From: CAYWMP01 sp964459445
GTDB lineage: Bacteria; Desulfobacterota; DSM-4660; Desulfatiglandales; HGW-15
Assembly: GCA_964459445.1 (NCBI GenBank)
Contig: CAYWMP010000234.1
Span: 1 to 7,927, forward strand
DNA length: 7,927 nt
Direction: 5' to 3'
Within the stretch, counting starts at the first letter, position 1. Each line of letters begins with the position of its first letter. The notes beneath the pieces were generated by a model. The model saw only the letters and a list, made by a program, of their open reading frames with translations. It searched no databases and was not told the DNA's origin. Made by a program: the position numbers and the translations under genes. Positions 1-6,308 of the stretch are shown here, one piece after another.

Positions 1-881
1 TCGGTTCCCGGTTCTGCCCAAAGGTATGTTACGGCATCCAGGCGGAGAATATCGGCGCCGTTTCTAACGTAAAATAGGAGACCGGCGAGAACACGCAGTA
101 ACACTTGAGGGTTTCTGAAATTCAGATCGATTTGGTCGTCAGAAAAAGTAGTCCAGACATATTTAGGGCCGTTGATGGTGTGAAATTCCGTGAGAATGTC
201 TGAGGTCCTCGGCCTGAAAATTTTGCTCCGCTGATCAGGGGTGAGTTCATCCGGAGAGTCATAGGCAATGAAGAAATCCTGAGACTCAGTGTTGCCGTCC
301 AGGAATTCTCTGAAAATGCGACTTCGAGATGAACAATGGTTGAGCACACCATCGAACATGAGGTCGTAACGTCCCCCGATGTTCTCAATATCCTCCCAGG
401 TGCCCAGTTTGGGATCAACACGTTTGAAGTCAGTCACAGAAAATCCTCGGTCGGAGGAATAGGGGAAAAAGGGAAGGATGTGTAATGTATTAATTGCACC
501 GCGGTTATAGGCATCCACGAATTTGTGCAGAGTAACAAGCGGGGAGGATTTCTCTTCGCCAATCACGATATCACCATAGGTAATAAGGATCATATCTTTT
601 TCCGTAAACCGCTCTTTGGGATCAAAATTCCTTTCCGCCTCAATGATTTCCTCCGGCTTGTGGGCATAGTGTACCTTAAGGATTCTTTCCAGTTCAGGCA
701 TCCATGCTTCGGCCTCTGCTTCTCCATAGAGGAATCGAAGCCGCCCTAGCATCCGTTTTCGTGCTTCCGTAGGAATCTCAAAAAGAGGTTTTTTGTAATC
801 CGGATCCGGACTATGGCGACACTTCGTCAATTCACATATCTCTCCTGAATCTGCTTTTTTAGACTGGTTTTCTGAATTCAT
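1..881 (-). CDS. GH13_18 alpha-glucosyl phosphorylase (sucrose/glucosylglycerate phosphorylase group), N-terminal 293 codons, cut by window edge
   Basis: My translation of the minus strand from the ATG at 881 stays open to the window edge. It reads as a glycoside hydrolase family 13, subfamily 18 (sucrose phosphorylase-like) enzyme. Such enzymes split an alpha-glucoside with phosphate in the cytoplasm, giving glucose-1-phosphate and a free acceptor. Visible landmarks are an N-terminal extension of about 95 residues, LPFFPYSSDRGFSV at about 136-149, the GH13 region I FDGVLNH at 176-182 (D177, N181, H182), and region II ADILRLDAVTYLWAEPGT, whose D282 is the predicted catalytic nucleophile. The acid/base Glu and the acceptor-binding loops lie outside the window, so substrate cannot be settled. 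The long N-terminal extension and YLWAEPGT fit glucosylglycerate phosphorylases better than classical sucrose phosphorylases, but this is inference. A GAGAGG ribosome site lies about 5 nt before the ATG. It is the last visible gene of the glycolytic cluster, 81 bp after gap, and the gap contains the 13-nt palindrome ATCGATTATCGAT at 899-911. Confidence 0.85.
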   Translation of the reverse strand, partial: MNSENQSKKADSGEICELTKCRHSPDPDYKKPLFEIPTEARKRMLGRLRFLYGEAEAEAWMPELERILKVHYAHKPEEIIEAERNFDPKERFTEKDMILITYGDIVIGEEKSSPLVTLHKFVDAYNRGAINTLHILPFFPYSSDRGFSVTDFKRVDPKLGTWEDIENIGGRYDLMFDGVLNHCSSRSRIFREFLDGNTESQDFFIAYDSPDELTPDQRSKIFRPRTSDILTEFHTINGPKYVWTTFSDDQIDLNFRNPQVLLRVLAGLLFYVRNGADILRLDAVTYLWAEPGT

Positions 882-962
882 CTTTCCTCTCTACGTGCAT
901 CGATTATCGATATGGGCAGCCACCACCCGCACTTTCCCCTATTATTCGGAGATCGCATCATC

Positions 963-2003
963 TCAACGATCACCTGCGAAATCTGCCGTCACAAAACCGT
1001 CGATCTCAGCCAATCTGTGGATGAGGCTCTCCACTCGGGAGGCATATCCCCATTCATTGTCATACCAAGAAATGACCTTGACGAGTGTGTCGTCCATAAC
1101 CTGGGTCAGTTGGGAATCAAAGATGCTCGAATGGGTGTTGCCGACGATATCGGTGGAGACAATTGGATCCTCCTGGTATTCAAGGATCTCCTTTAAGGGT
1201 CCTTCCGCTGCCTCCCGAACGGCGTTGTTGACAGCCTCCGTTGTCACGGCCTTTTCAAGTTCCACTGTGAGATCAACCACGCTTCCATCAGGCACAGGAA
1301 CCCGCATGGCCATACCATCCAACTTGCCTTCCAGATCAGGGATCACCCGGCCAATGGCGCGTGCTGCCCCGGTGGAAGTGGGAATAATATTAATCGTTGC
1401 ATGTCGAGAACGTCTGGGATCCTTGTGTGGTGCATCCACAAGACGTTGATCAGCCGTGAAAGCATGGACAGTTGTCAGAAGTCCCCTCTTGATGCCGAAA
1501 GCCTCGTGCAATACCAGGGCTAAGGGTGCAGCGCAGTTCGTGGTGCAACTGGCATTGCTCACGATCCTGGCCTTTTTCGTCAATACATGGTCATTAACAC
1601 CAAGAACAACGGTGCTCTCCAAATAATCCTTCGTAGGAACCGTGACGATCACCCGCTTGGCACCTGCTTCGAGATGAACCTCCAACTCATCGAGCTTTCG
1701 AAACATGCCGGTGCTCTCAATGACATAATCCACGCCAAGCTCTCCCCAAGGGAGTTTGGCAGGTTCCCTCTCTTGAAGCACTCTGAAAGAATCATTGTCG
1801 ATAGTCAAGGTATCCCCCTCAAGATGAACCTCGCCCGGATAGGGCCCGTGGACACTGTCATATTTGAAGGAGTAGGCCAGATGCTCGGGTCCTGCAAGGT
1901 CGTTGATGGCCACCACATCGAAGTGCCGGTGGCTCTTTGCAATCCTTGTAACCATTCGGCCAATGCGACCAAAACCATTGATAGCAATTTTTGGAGTTTC
2001 CAT
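963..2003 (-). CDS. gap: Glyceraldehyde-3-phosphate dehydrogenase, type I, NAD-specific
   Basis: Catalyses the oxidative phosphorylation of glyceraldehyde-3-phosphate to 1,3-bisphosphoglycerate with NAD in glycolysis. The 346-residue product has normal family length. It opens with the Rossmann loop INGFGRIG. The catalytic cysteine sits in SNASCTTNC (C153), with partner histidine H180 in the HAFTADQ motif, and the C-terminal signature WYDNEWGY is at 313-320. D35 (in AINDL) and P192 (in DAPHKD) are the residues that favour NAD over NADP in this family. An in-frame GTG at 2006 lies directly before the ATG at 2003. I chose the ATG because AGGAGG ends 8 nt before it, against 5 nt for the GTG. It is the fourth gene of the minus-strand cluster. 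A 192-bp gap with a heptamer repeat array separates it from ldh, so its expression could be uncoupled from the upstream genes. Function is secure; the exact start is less so. Confidence 0.96.
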   Translation of the reverse strand: METPKIAINGFGRIGRMVTRIAKSHRHFDVVAINDLAGPEHLAYSFKYDSVHGPYPGEVHLEGDTLTIDNDSFRVLQEREPAKLPWGELGVDYVIESTGMFRKLDELEVHLEAGAKRVIVTVPTKDYLESTVVLGVNDHVLTKKARIVSNASCTTNCAAPLALVLHEAFGIKRGLLTTVHAFTADQRLVDAPHKDPRRSRHATINIIPTSTGAARAIGRVIPDLEGKLDGMAMRVPVPDGSVVDLTVELEKAVTTEAVNNAVREAAEGPLKEILEYQEDPIVSTDIVGNTHSSIFDSQLTQVMDDTLVKVISWYDNEWGYASRVESLIHRLAEIDGFVTADFAGDR

Positions 2004-2195
2004 CACAATATCCTCCTTTCTGGGTAAATATTTAAAAAAAGCATTAGAGTTTTTAACTAGTGTTTCATTTAGTGGGACTCATAAAGAAAAAAATCATTCA
2101 TAAGGCCCAAGGCATAGGGCGCAGGGAAGATATTTTCTACCTTTCGCCTTTAGCCATCGGCCTTAAGCCTTGCGCCTTAAGCCCTTTGCCTTTCC
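2004..2195. repeat. ldh-gap intergenic heptamer repeat array in two opposed orientations (core 2102-2194)
   Basis: From 2139 to about 2194, directly after the ldh stop codon, eight consecutive 7-bp units follow the form GCCTTNN. GCCTTTA starts at 2146 and GCCTTAA at 2160 and 2174; the other units are more degenerate. From 2102 to 2129 four units of the opposite form AAGGCNN follow one another, for example AAGGCCC at 2102 and AAGGCAT at 2109. A spacer of 9 bp (2130-2138) separates the two blocks. The arrangement can fold into a long imperfect hairpin: TAAGGC with GCCTTA and AAGGC with GCCTT pair across the block. The gap promoter or ribosome site region (2004-2060) follows and is AT-rich. The array resembles in form, not necessarily in origin, the short tandem heptamer repeats known from cyanobacteria. 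Function is unknown; candidates are an mRNA-stabilising hairpin, an attenuator or slipped-strand DNA. Confidence 0.75.
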
Positions 2196-3128
2196 TTAGT
2201 ATCCCAGTTGACTTGCGGCATCATGCAAAATGCCACCGCTCTTTTCTAACGCCGTCTGTTCATTTCCGGAGAGATTTGGCCGAAGCTCAGCCAGCACACC
2301 TTTTCCTCCCAACAGCCTGGGAAGAGACAGGCTGATCCCCTTGAAGGCATCAATGTCCTGTGTAACGCTAGAAAGGGTAAGAATCCTCCCCTCATCGTCC
2401 CTGATTGTTTGGACAATACGGGCTATTCCTGCTCCAATCCCGTGGTAAGTGGCCCCTTTGCCCTCTATGATGCGATAGGCCGCATGCCTTACAGCATCCT
2501 CAATACGAGACATCACCTCTTCCGTGATTGGAAGATCAACTTGTGATGCATAGTTCCCTATGGGTACACCGCCAACGTCTGCACTGGACCAGGCCAGCAC
2601 TTCTGAGTCTCCGTGTTCTCCTAGCGCATAGGCATGAACAGAGAGGGGCGCAACGCCCAGGTGCTCTCCAAGAAGCGCACGGAAGCGGGCCGTGTCCAGG
2701 ATCGTTCCGGATCCTATGATCCGTCCCGATGACAGGCCTGATATCTTCGTCACAACTTGGGTCATCACGTCGACAGGGTTCGAGGCGATCAGCAGAATCG
2801 GATCCGGCTCCTGATCGAGCACCTGTGGCACAACCTGTTTAAATATTTGAACGTTGCGCTCGAGGAGTTCCAACCTGGTCTCTCCCGGCTTCTGACCGAC
2901 CCCGCAGGCCAGTACGACGACTCCGGATCCCATTATGTCTGAATAGCTGCCTGATCTGATCCGAACCGGTTCAGCAAAAGGCGTTGCGTGCAGTATGTCT
3001 TCGGCATGGGCTTGCGCCAATTTTGGATTAAGATCAATGAGCAGAATTTCGCTTGCTCCGCCCTTCAACGCCAAGGCGTACGCCGCGGTGCTCCCAACAA
3101 AACCACAACCTATGATGGTGACTTTCAT
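2196..3128 (-). CDS. ldh: L-lactate dehydrogenase, NAD-dependent, predicted fructose-1,6-bisphosphate-activated
   Basis: Reduces pyruvate to L-lactate and regenerates NAD. The 310-residue length is typical. The NAD-binding glycine motif is GCGFVG (7-12) with D32 closing the second strand. The substrate-specificity loop reads GVGQKPGETRLELL. Its Q79 stands where malate dehydrogenases have Arg, which points to lactate rather than malate. Other active-site residues are R85 (loop arginine), D145 and R148 in LDTARFR, H172 in GEHGDSE, and T227 in GATYHGI. R150 and H165 match Arg173 and His188 of Bacillus LDH, the two residues that bind fructose-1,6-bisphosphate between subunits, so allosteric activation is likely. 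A GAGGAG ribosome site lies 7 nt before the ATG. It lies 71 bp after fba, which makes the aldolase substrate its probable activator. The small stem ACGCC/GGCGT at 3152-3166 sits in that gap. Confidence 0.94.
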   Translation of the reverse strand: MKVTIIGCGFVGSTAAYALALKGGASEILLIDLNPKLAQAHAEDILHATPFAEPVRIRSGSYSDIMGSGVVVLACGVGQKPGETRLELLERNVQIFKQVVPQVLDQEPDPILLIASNPVDVMTQVVTKISGLSSGRIIGSGTILDTARFRALLGEHLGVAPLSVHAYALGEHGDSEVLAWSSADVGGVPIGNYASQVDLPITEEVMSRIEDAVRHAAYRIIEGKGATYHGIGAGIARIVQTIRDDEGRILTLSSVTQDIDAFKGISLSLPRLLGGKGVLAELRPNLSGNEQTALEKSGGILHDAASQLGY

Positions 3129-3199
3129 TGATTAACTCCTCAAATCTAGTAACGCCATCCCGGCGTGAACCTCTCTCCCTCCGGCGCTTTCCTAGTGTT

Positions 3200-4180
3200 T
3201 CATGCCTGACCTGCGCTGCCGAGGACGTGCTCATTCTTGTATTTTACCATCTTAATGAGCTCTTCCCGCGCCGGCCCCAGGTATTTGCGGGGATCGAACT
3301 CAGCCGGGCTTTCGGCAAATACTTTCCTTATCATCGCCGTGATGGCCAGCCTGCCGTCACTATCGATATTAATTTTACACACAGCCGATTGGGCGGCTCT
3401 TCTTAATTGTTCTGAAGGGATTCCGACCGCATCGTCCATTTTGCCGCCAAATGTGTTGATCATTTTGACATACTCCGGCTCGACGGATGATGCCCCGTGC
3501 AGGACGATGGGAAAACCCGGTACGCGCTTTTCTACCTCGTCTAAAATATCGAAGCGAAGAGGCGGGATTTCTTCGCCGGGTTTTACCTTGAATTTAAAGG
3601 CACCGTGGGAGGTGCCGATGGATATGGCCAGGCTGTCCACACCTGTCTTCTCTATAAACTCCTCCATCTCCTCTGGTTTTGTATAGTCTGAGGCTTCTGA
3701 GGAAACTTCATCCTCAACGCCGCCCAATACCCCCAATTCACCTTCTACGGTAACCTCACGCTCATGCGCGTATTCAACCACCTGGCTGGTCAACGCAGCA
3801 TTTTCCTCAAAGGGATGGTGGGAACCGTCGAGCATGACCGAGGAAAAGCCGGAATCAATACAGGATTTGGCCAGTTCGAGGCTACCGCCGTGATCCAGAT
3901 GCAACGCAATCGGGATACCGGCGCCCAGCGCCTTGACCATCTGCACAGGCCCCATTGCCATGTAAGGCAAAAATGTCGGGTCGGCATACTTTCGGGCGCT
4001 GCCGGACACCTGCAAAATCACCGGCGATTTTGATTCCACACACCCCATAATGATCCCCTGGAGCTGCTCCATATTGTTAAAGTTATAGGCCGGGACGGCA
4101 TAGCCGCCCGCCATTGCCTTTTTAAACATGTCACTGGTATTCACTAATCCCAGTTTGGTGTAATGCTTTGTGTCTGCCAT
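3200..4180 (-). CDS. fba: Class II (zinc-dependent) fructose-1,6-bisphosphate aldolase
   Basis: Cleaves fructose-1,6-bisphosphate to dihydroxyacetone phosphate and glyceraldehyde-3-phosphate, or runs in reverse in gluconeogenesis. Numbered from the ATG at 4180 (326 residues), HLDHGG carries the proton-transferring D96 and zinc ligand H97. Further zinc ligands are H192 in SIGTSHGAFK and H228 in VLHGASS. VEGELG (E148), GSHHPFEEN and KINIDSDGRLA (N271, D273) complete the class II pattern. An in-frame ATG at 4201 overlaps the pyk stop codon as ATGA and would add seven residues, but I prefer 4180 because GGAGG lies 5 nt before it and MADTKHYTKLG is a natural N-terminus. That leaves 17 nt between pyk and fba, so they are almost certainly co-transcribed. 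The product feeds gap two genes on. The only uncertainty is the start. Confidence 0.95.
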   Translation of the reverse strand: MADTKHYTKLGLVNTSDMFKKAMAGGYAVPAYNFNNMEQLQGIIMGCVESKSPVILQVSGSARKYADPTFLPYMAMGPVQMVKALGAGIPIALHLDHGGSLELAKSCIDSGFSSVMLDGSHHPFEENAALTSQVVEYAHEREVTVEGELGVLGGVEDEVSSEASDYTKPEEMEEFIEKTGVDSLAISIGTSHGAFKFKVKPGEEIPPLRFDILDEVEKRVPGFPIVLHGASSVEPEYVKMINTFGGKMDDAVGIPSEQLRRAAQSAVCKINIDSDGRLAITAMIRKVFAESPAEFDPRKYLGPAREELIKMVKYKNEHVLGSAGQA

Positions 4181-4197
4181 GACATCCTCCGTGCATC

Positions 4198-5628
4198 TCA
4201 TTTTCGGTCAAGATCGATAATTTCCAAGCGGTTGTTAGCTTCCGGATTTCTTTTCGACGGTCCCTCCGTAAGAACAACAATATGGCCTTGGATTTTATGT
4301 TCTTTAATCCATTTTCTGGCGAACGGTTTCCAATCGTCCTGGATTTCAGGCTCATGGACCGGGTAAACGCCGTAAAAAAATTCCAGCGCCTGACAGCTGC
4401 TTTCATGGCGGCTGACCGCCGTGATCCAAACCGGGAGCCTGAAACGGGAGATCATCCTGGCCGTGTGACCGCTCTCAGTTGGTACAATAAGGGCTGCAGG
4501 TGTCACGCGTTCCAGGGTCGTTTCAACACCCAGTGAGATCAGATCAACCATCGTGATATCACCGTCACGACCATAGGTTTTCAACACCTCTTCCAACGGA
4601 TGCCTCGGGCGATGCGGCTCCACGGCTGCGGCGATCTTGGCCAACATTTTTACAGCGTCCACGGGATACTCCCCCATGGCCGACTCCCCCGACAGCATGA
4701 CACAGTCCGTACCGTCCAGTATGGCATTGGCCACATCTGTGGCCTCTGCCCGGGTAGGTCGCCGATTATTGGTCATGGACTCCAGCATTTGAGTGGCGGT
4801 GATCACAGGCTTCCCCTTGATGTTGGCCATGCGCATCAGGTATTTCTGGGCAACGGCAATCATCTCGATGGGGATTTCCACGCCCAGATCTCCCCGGGCG
4901 ATCATGATACCGTCTGCCGCATCGAGGATGCTGTCCAAATTCTCCCTTGCCCCTGACCGCTCAATCTTCGCAATGATGAATGGGTCATGTCCCAGGGCCT
5001 GAGCCGCACTCCGGACTTCCTCAATGTCTTTAGCGCTCTCCACAAAGGATTGGCTGATTGCATCTACGCCCTGGCCCAGAGCAAACTTCAGGCACTCGTG
5101 GTCACGCGGGGTGAAGGCACTGATACCGAGATCAATGCCAGGCAGGTTCAGGCCTTTGCGAGAGCGCAACTCCCCGCCTACCTCGACCTGACATTGGACA
5201 TCACTACCTGAAACTTTCTCCACTTCCAGTTGGATATACCCGTCATTGAGAAAAAGGGTATCCCCCGATTTTACCGCCTGGGGTAATCGGGAAAAACTGA
5301 CCGAGACCCGCTCACGGTTGCCGGTCATCTCTTCTGTTGTCAGGATGAACCTATCTCCGGGTTTCAACTCGATCGGTTCCTCTTCAAGTTGGCCGATGCG
5401 CATCTTCGGCCCGGAGAGATCCGCCATAATGGCCACCCGCATTCCTGTTGCATCCGATGCAGCGCGAAGATTGTCGATCACCCTTTTGTGGCTCTCGAAG
5501 TCGCCGTGGGAAAAGTTGAGCCGGGCGACATTCATCCCCGCCCGGATCATTTGTTCCATGATCTCAGGGGATTCGGATGCCGGTCCGATCGTGCACACAA
5601 TCTTTGTTTTGTTCCGCGGAAGCATCAT
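4198..5628 (-). CDS. pyk: Pyruvate kinase, predicted potassium-independent type
   Basis: Transfers phosphate from phosphoenolpyruvate to ADP, giving pyruvate and ATP. The 476-residue product has the usual three domains and no added C-terminal phosphohistidine domain. The substrate and cation site is ARLNFSHG (R36, N38, S40, H41), catalytic lysine K221 and metal ligand E223 lie in AKIERSG, D247 lies in ARGDLG, and T279 in ITATQMLES. The hinge DLSGPKMRIG places Leu, Ser, Lys and Ile (71, 72, 75, 78) where potassium-dependent enzymes have Thr, Lys, Glu and Thr, the known signature of potassium independence. The C-terminal domain has a TESGHTARMIS phosphate loop, suggesting a sugar-phosphate effector, but which one is not readable. 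A TTG (5631), an ATG (5628) and an ATG (5625) stand in a row behind AAAGGAAAGG; I chose 5628. First gene of the minus-strand cluster; it ends 17 nt before fba. Confidence 0.95.
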   Translation of the reverse strand: MMLPRNKTKIVCTIGPASESPEIMEQMIRAGMNVARLNFSHGDFESHKRVIDNLRAASDATGMRVAIMADLSGPKMRIGQLEEEPIELKPGDRFILTTEEMTGNRERVSVSFSRLPQAVKSGDTLFLNDGYIQLEVEKVSGSDVQCQVEVGGELRSRKGLNLPGIDLGISAFTPRDHECLKFALGQGVDAISQSFVESAKDIEEVRSAAQALGHDPFIIAKIERSGARENLDSILDAADGIMIARGDLGVEIPIEMIAVAQKYLMRMANIKGKPVITATQMLESMTNNRRPTRAEATDVANAILDGTDCVMLSGESAMGEYPVDAVKMLAKIAAAVEPHRPRHPLEEVLKTYGRDGDITMVDLISLGVETTLERVTPAALIVPTESGHTARMISRFRLPVWITAVSRHESSCQALEFFYGVYPVHEPEIQDDWKPFARKWIKEHKIQGHIVVLTEGPSKRNPEANNRLEIIDLDRK

Positions 5629-5697
5629 CAATCCTTTCCTTTGGGGGGTGAAGGCTTGCTAATGATTACAAGTCTCGAGAACTCCTTATATGTTACT

Positions 5698-5725
5698 ATT
5701 TAATCAGTCTTTTGAGGATTTCCAA
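5698..5725 (-). promoter_or_regulatory. Weak candidate sigma-70-like promoter for the pyk-fba-ldh-gap cluster
   Basis: On the minus strand TTGGAA (5725-5720) and TTAAAT (5703-5698) are separated by 16 nt, about 70 nt before pyk. Each box matches only about four of six consensus bases, so this is a suggestion based on position: the first gene of a cluster with nothing else upstream to drive it. Confidence 0.22.
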
Positions 5726-5775
5726 TTCTGCCATTTTTATCCCTGAGCCGGCCGATTGGCCCGGATAGTTGAGAC

Positions 5776-6047
5776 CTAAATGATCTCACCCGCCCATAGC
5801 ATTTCGCAGAATTTTTGCCAGGGAGAATGAGAATATTTGTGCTCAACTTACGAGGCAGAGGGTCTTTTTAGACGATAAGGCTTTTTCGGCATATGAACTC
5901 TTCCTGAAAGAGATGAAGGCCTCTTGTTCTTCCTTGTGCATGTTCAGAAGATTTTATTTCAAGTGCTACCTCTGCGTCTCCGAGAATAAGATCCACTTCG
6001 GCGCCACTCGCTGTTCGCCAAAATGATGATTTTAACTTTAAGTCAAA
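5776..6047 (-). pseudogene. Broken C-terminal remnant of a DUF4143-type AAA ATPase gene
   Basis: Read on the minus strand, 6029-5871 gives FWRTASGAEVDLILGDAEVA followed by LEIKSSEHAQGRTRGLHLF, the highly typical nuclease-like C-terminal domain of ATPases with a DUF4143 region (the GAEVD and EIKSS motifs). A TAA stop at 5868-5870 then interrupts the frame. The family's usual ending is still recognisable beyond it: DPLPRKLSTNILILP, then after a one-base frame change PWQKFCEMLWAGEII and a TAG at 5776-5778. So one nonsense change and one frameshift (probably a lost C in the run at 5821-5823) are visible. The whole N-terminal ATPase part with its Walker motifs is missing, because a TAA at 6048-6050 and unrelated sequence lie upstream. 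Intact relatives are common accessory or genome-island genes of unclear role, some of them toxin-antitoxin-like. This copy is not expressed as a working protein. Confidence 0.8.
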
Positions 6048-6054
6048 TTATTTG

Positions 6055-6084
6055 TGATAATTTGGAGTTTACTTCAAATTATCA
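6055..6084. repeat. 30-nt dyad: TGATAATTTG arms with inner AGT/ACT pair
   Basis: TGATAATTTG (6055-6064) is answered by its exact reverse complement CAAATTATCA (6075-6084). Inside, AGT (6066-6068) pairs with ACT (6071-6073), so 13 of 15 base pairs match and the two centre-adjacent T's form the turn. A second, overlapping stem uses CAAATTAT at 6044-6051 with ATAATTTG at 6057-6064. The dyad sits exactly between the DUF4143 remnant and the remnant of a cyclic-nucleotide-binding-domain gene, so it may mark a deletion or insertion junction, or be an operator left from a lost gene. Confidence 0.6.
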
Positions 6085-6085
6085 T

Positions 6086-6140
6086 AACCTTAGAGAGGGC
6101 TTCGATATACCTTTTTTTTCCATAACTCCAATCTTTCCTC
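6086..6140 (-). pseudogene. Decayed copy of the 5' end of the cyclic-nucleotide-binding-domain gene at 7323-7808
   Basis: Positions 6086-6118 match 7770-7802 at 31 of 33 bases. The match continues with one or two small gaps through the start codon (CATAAC in both) into the ribosome-site region, GGAAAGATTGGAGTT here against GGAAAGGATGGTGTT there. It therefore covers the Shine-Dalgarno sequence and about the first 14 codons (KKRYIEALSKV) of that gene in the same orientation. A one-base deletion after the ATG puts the remaining codons out of frame, and homology stops abruptly beside the dyad at 6084. No further cyclic-nucleotide-binding domain follows. Confidence 0.75.
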
Positions 6141-6270
6141 ACCTGTTATGAATCCTCTGTTATGAGTTCAACATCATATATAAAAGGGGGATTTCATGAT
6201 GAGGCGTCGTCAAGATTTTCATAGAGAGCTCCTGAAAACAAACTGAGTATCACAACCGGAATTTTACTTC
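6141..6270. other. Divergent spacer with two opposed very small open frames; no recognisable gene
   Basis: Minus strand: an ATG at 6222 follows AGGAG by 6 nt and opens a 20-codon frame (MKILTTPHHEIPLLY...) ending at 6160. Plus strand: ATGATG at 6196 follows AAGGGGG by 5 nt and opens a 16-codon frame, MMRRRQDFHRELLKTN, ending at 6246. Both have good ribosome sites, but they overlap each other, and neither peptide resembles a family I know. They may be the surviving starts of eroded genes. CTGTTATGA occurs twice with a 14-bp period (6143 and 6157). Confidence 0.25.
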
Positions 6271-6299
6271 TTGACATCTTTATGCATACAGAGTACATT
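6271..6299 (+). promoter_or_regulatory. Near-consensus sigma-70 promoter of the vapBC-type operon
   Basis: A perfect -35 box TTGACA (6271-6276), a 17-nt spacer and the -10 box TACATT (6294-6299) predict transcription starting at about 6305-6307, the first base of the antitoxin ATG. No Shine-Dalgarno sequence precedes that ATG, which agrees with a leaderless transcript. Confidence 0.75.
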
Positions 6300-6308
6300 T
6301 TTATGCAT
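6279..6308. promoter_or_regulatory. Probable autoregulatory operator: two TTTATGCAT copies 21 bp apart
   Basis: TTTATGCAT occurs at 6279-6287 and 6300-6308, each with the self-complementary core ATGCAT. The spacing is 21 bp, two helical turns, so both face the same side of the DNA. The first lies in the promoter spacer and the second covers the predicted transcription start and start codon. Ribbon-helix-helix antitoxins usually bind such paired sites cooperatively to repress their own operon; this assignment is inference from position. Confidence 0.6.

Noticed and set aside
895..1449. 184-codon plus-strand frame opposite gap
   Set aside because: Antisense shadow of a clearly conserved GAPDH; composition is Ser/Thr-rich as expected for the reverse of a real gene.
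2102..2194. CRISPR array or coding tandem repeat
   Set aside because: The 7-bp units have no spacers, the two blocks face each other, and no open frame uses the period.
2196..3128. Malate dehydrogenase as the identity of the ldh gene
   Set aside because: The specificity position is Gln79 (QKPGE), not Arg, and the GATYHGI threonine and activator-site residues are those of lactate dehydrogenases.
6271..6306. TTG at 6271 as antitoxin start, adding 12 residues
   Set aside because: The TTG belongs to the -35 box TTGACA, no ribosome site precedes it, and MKRTTLTI is the normal ribbon-helix-helix N-terminus.
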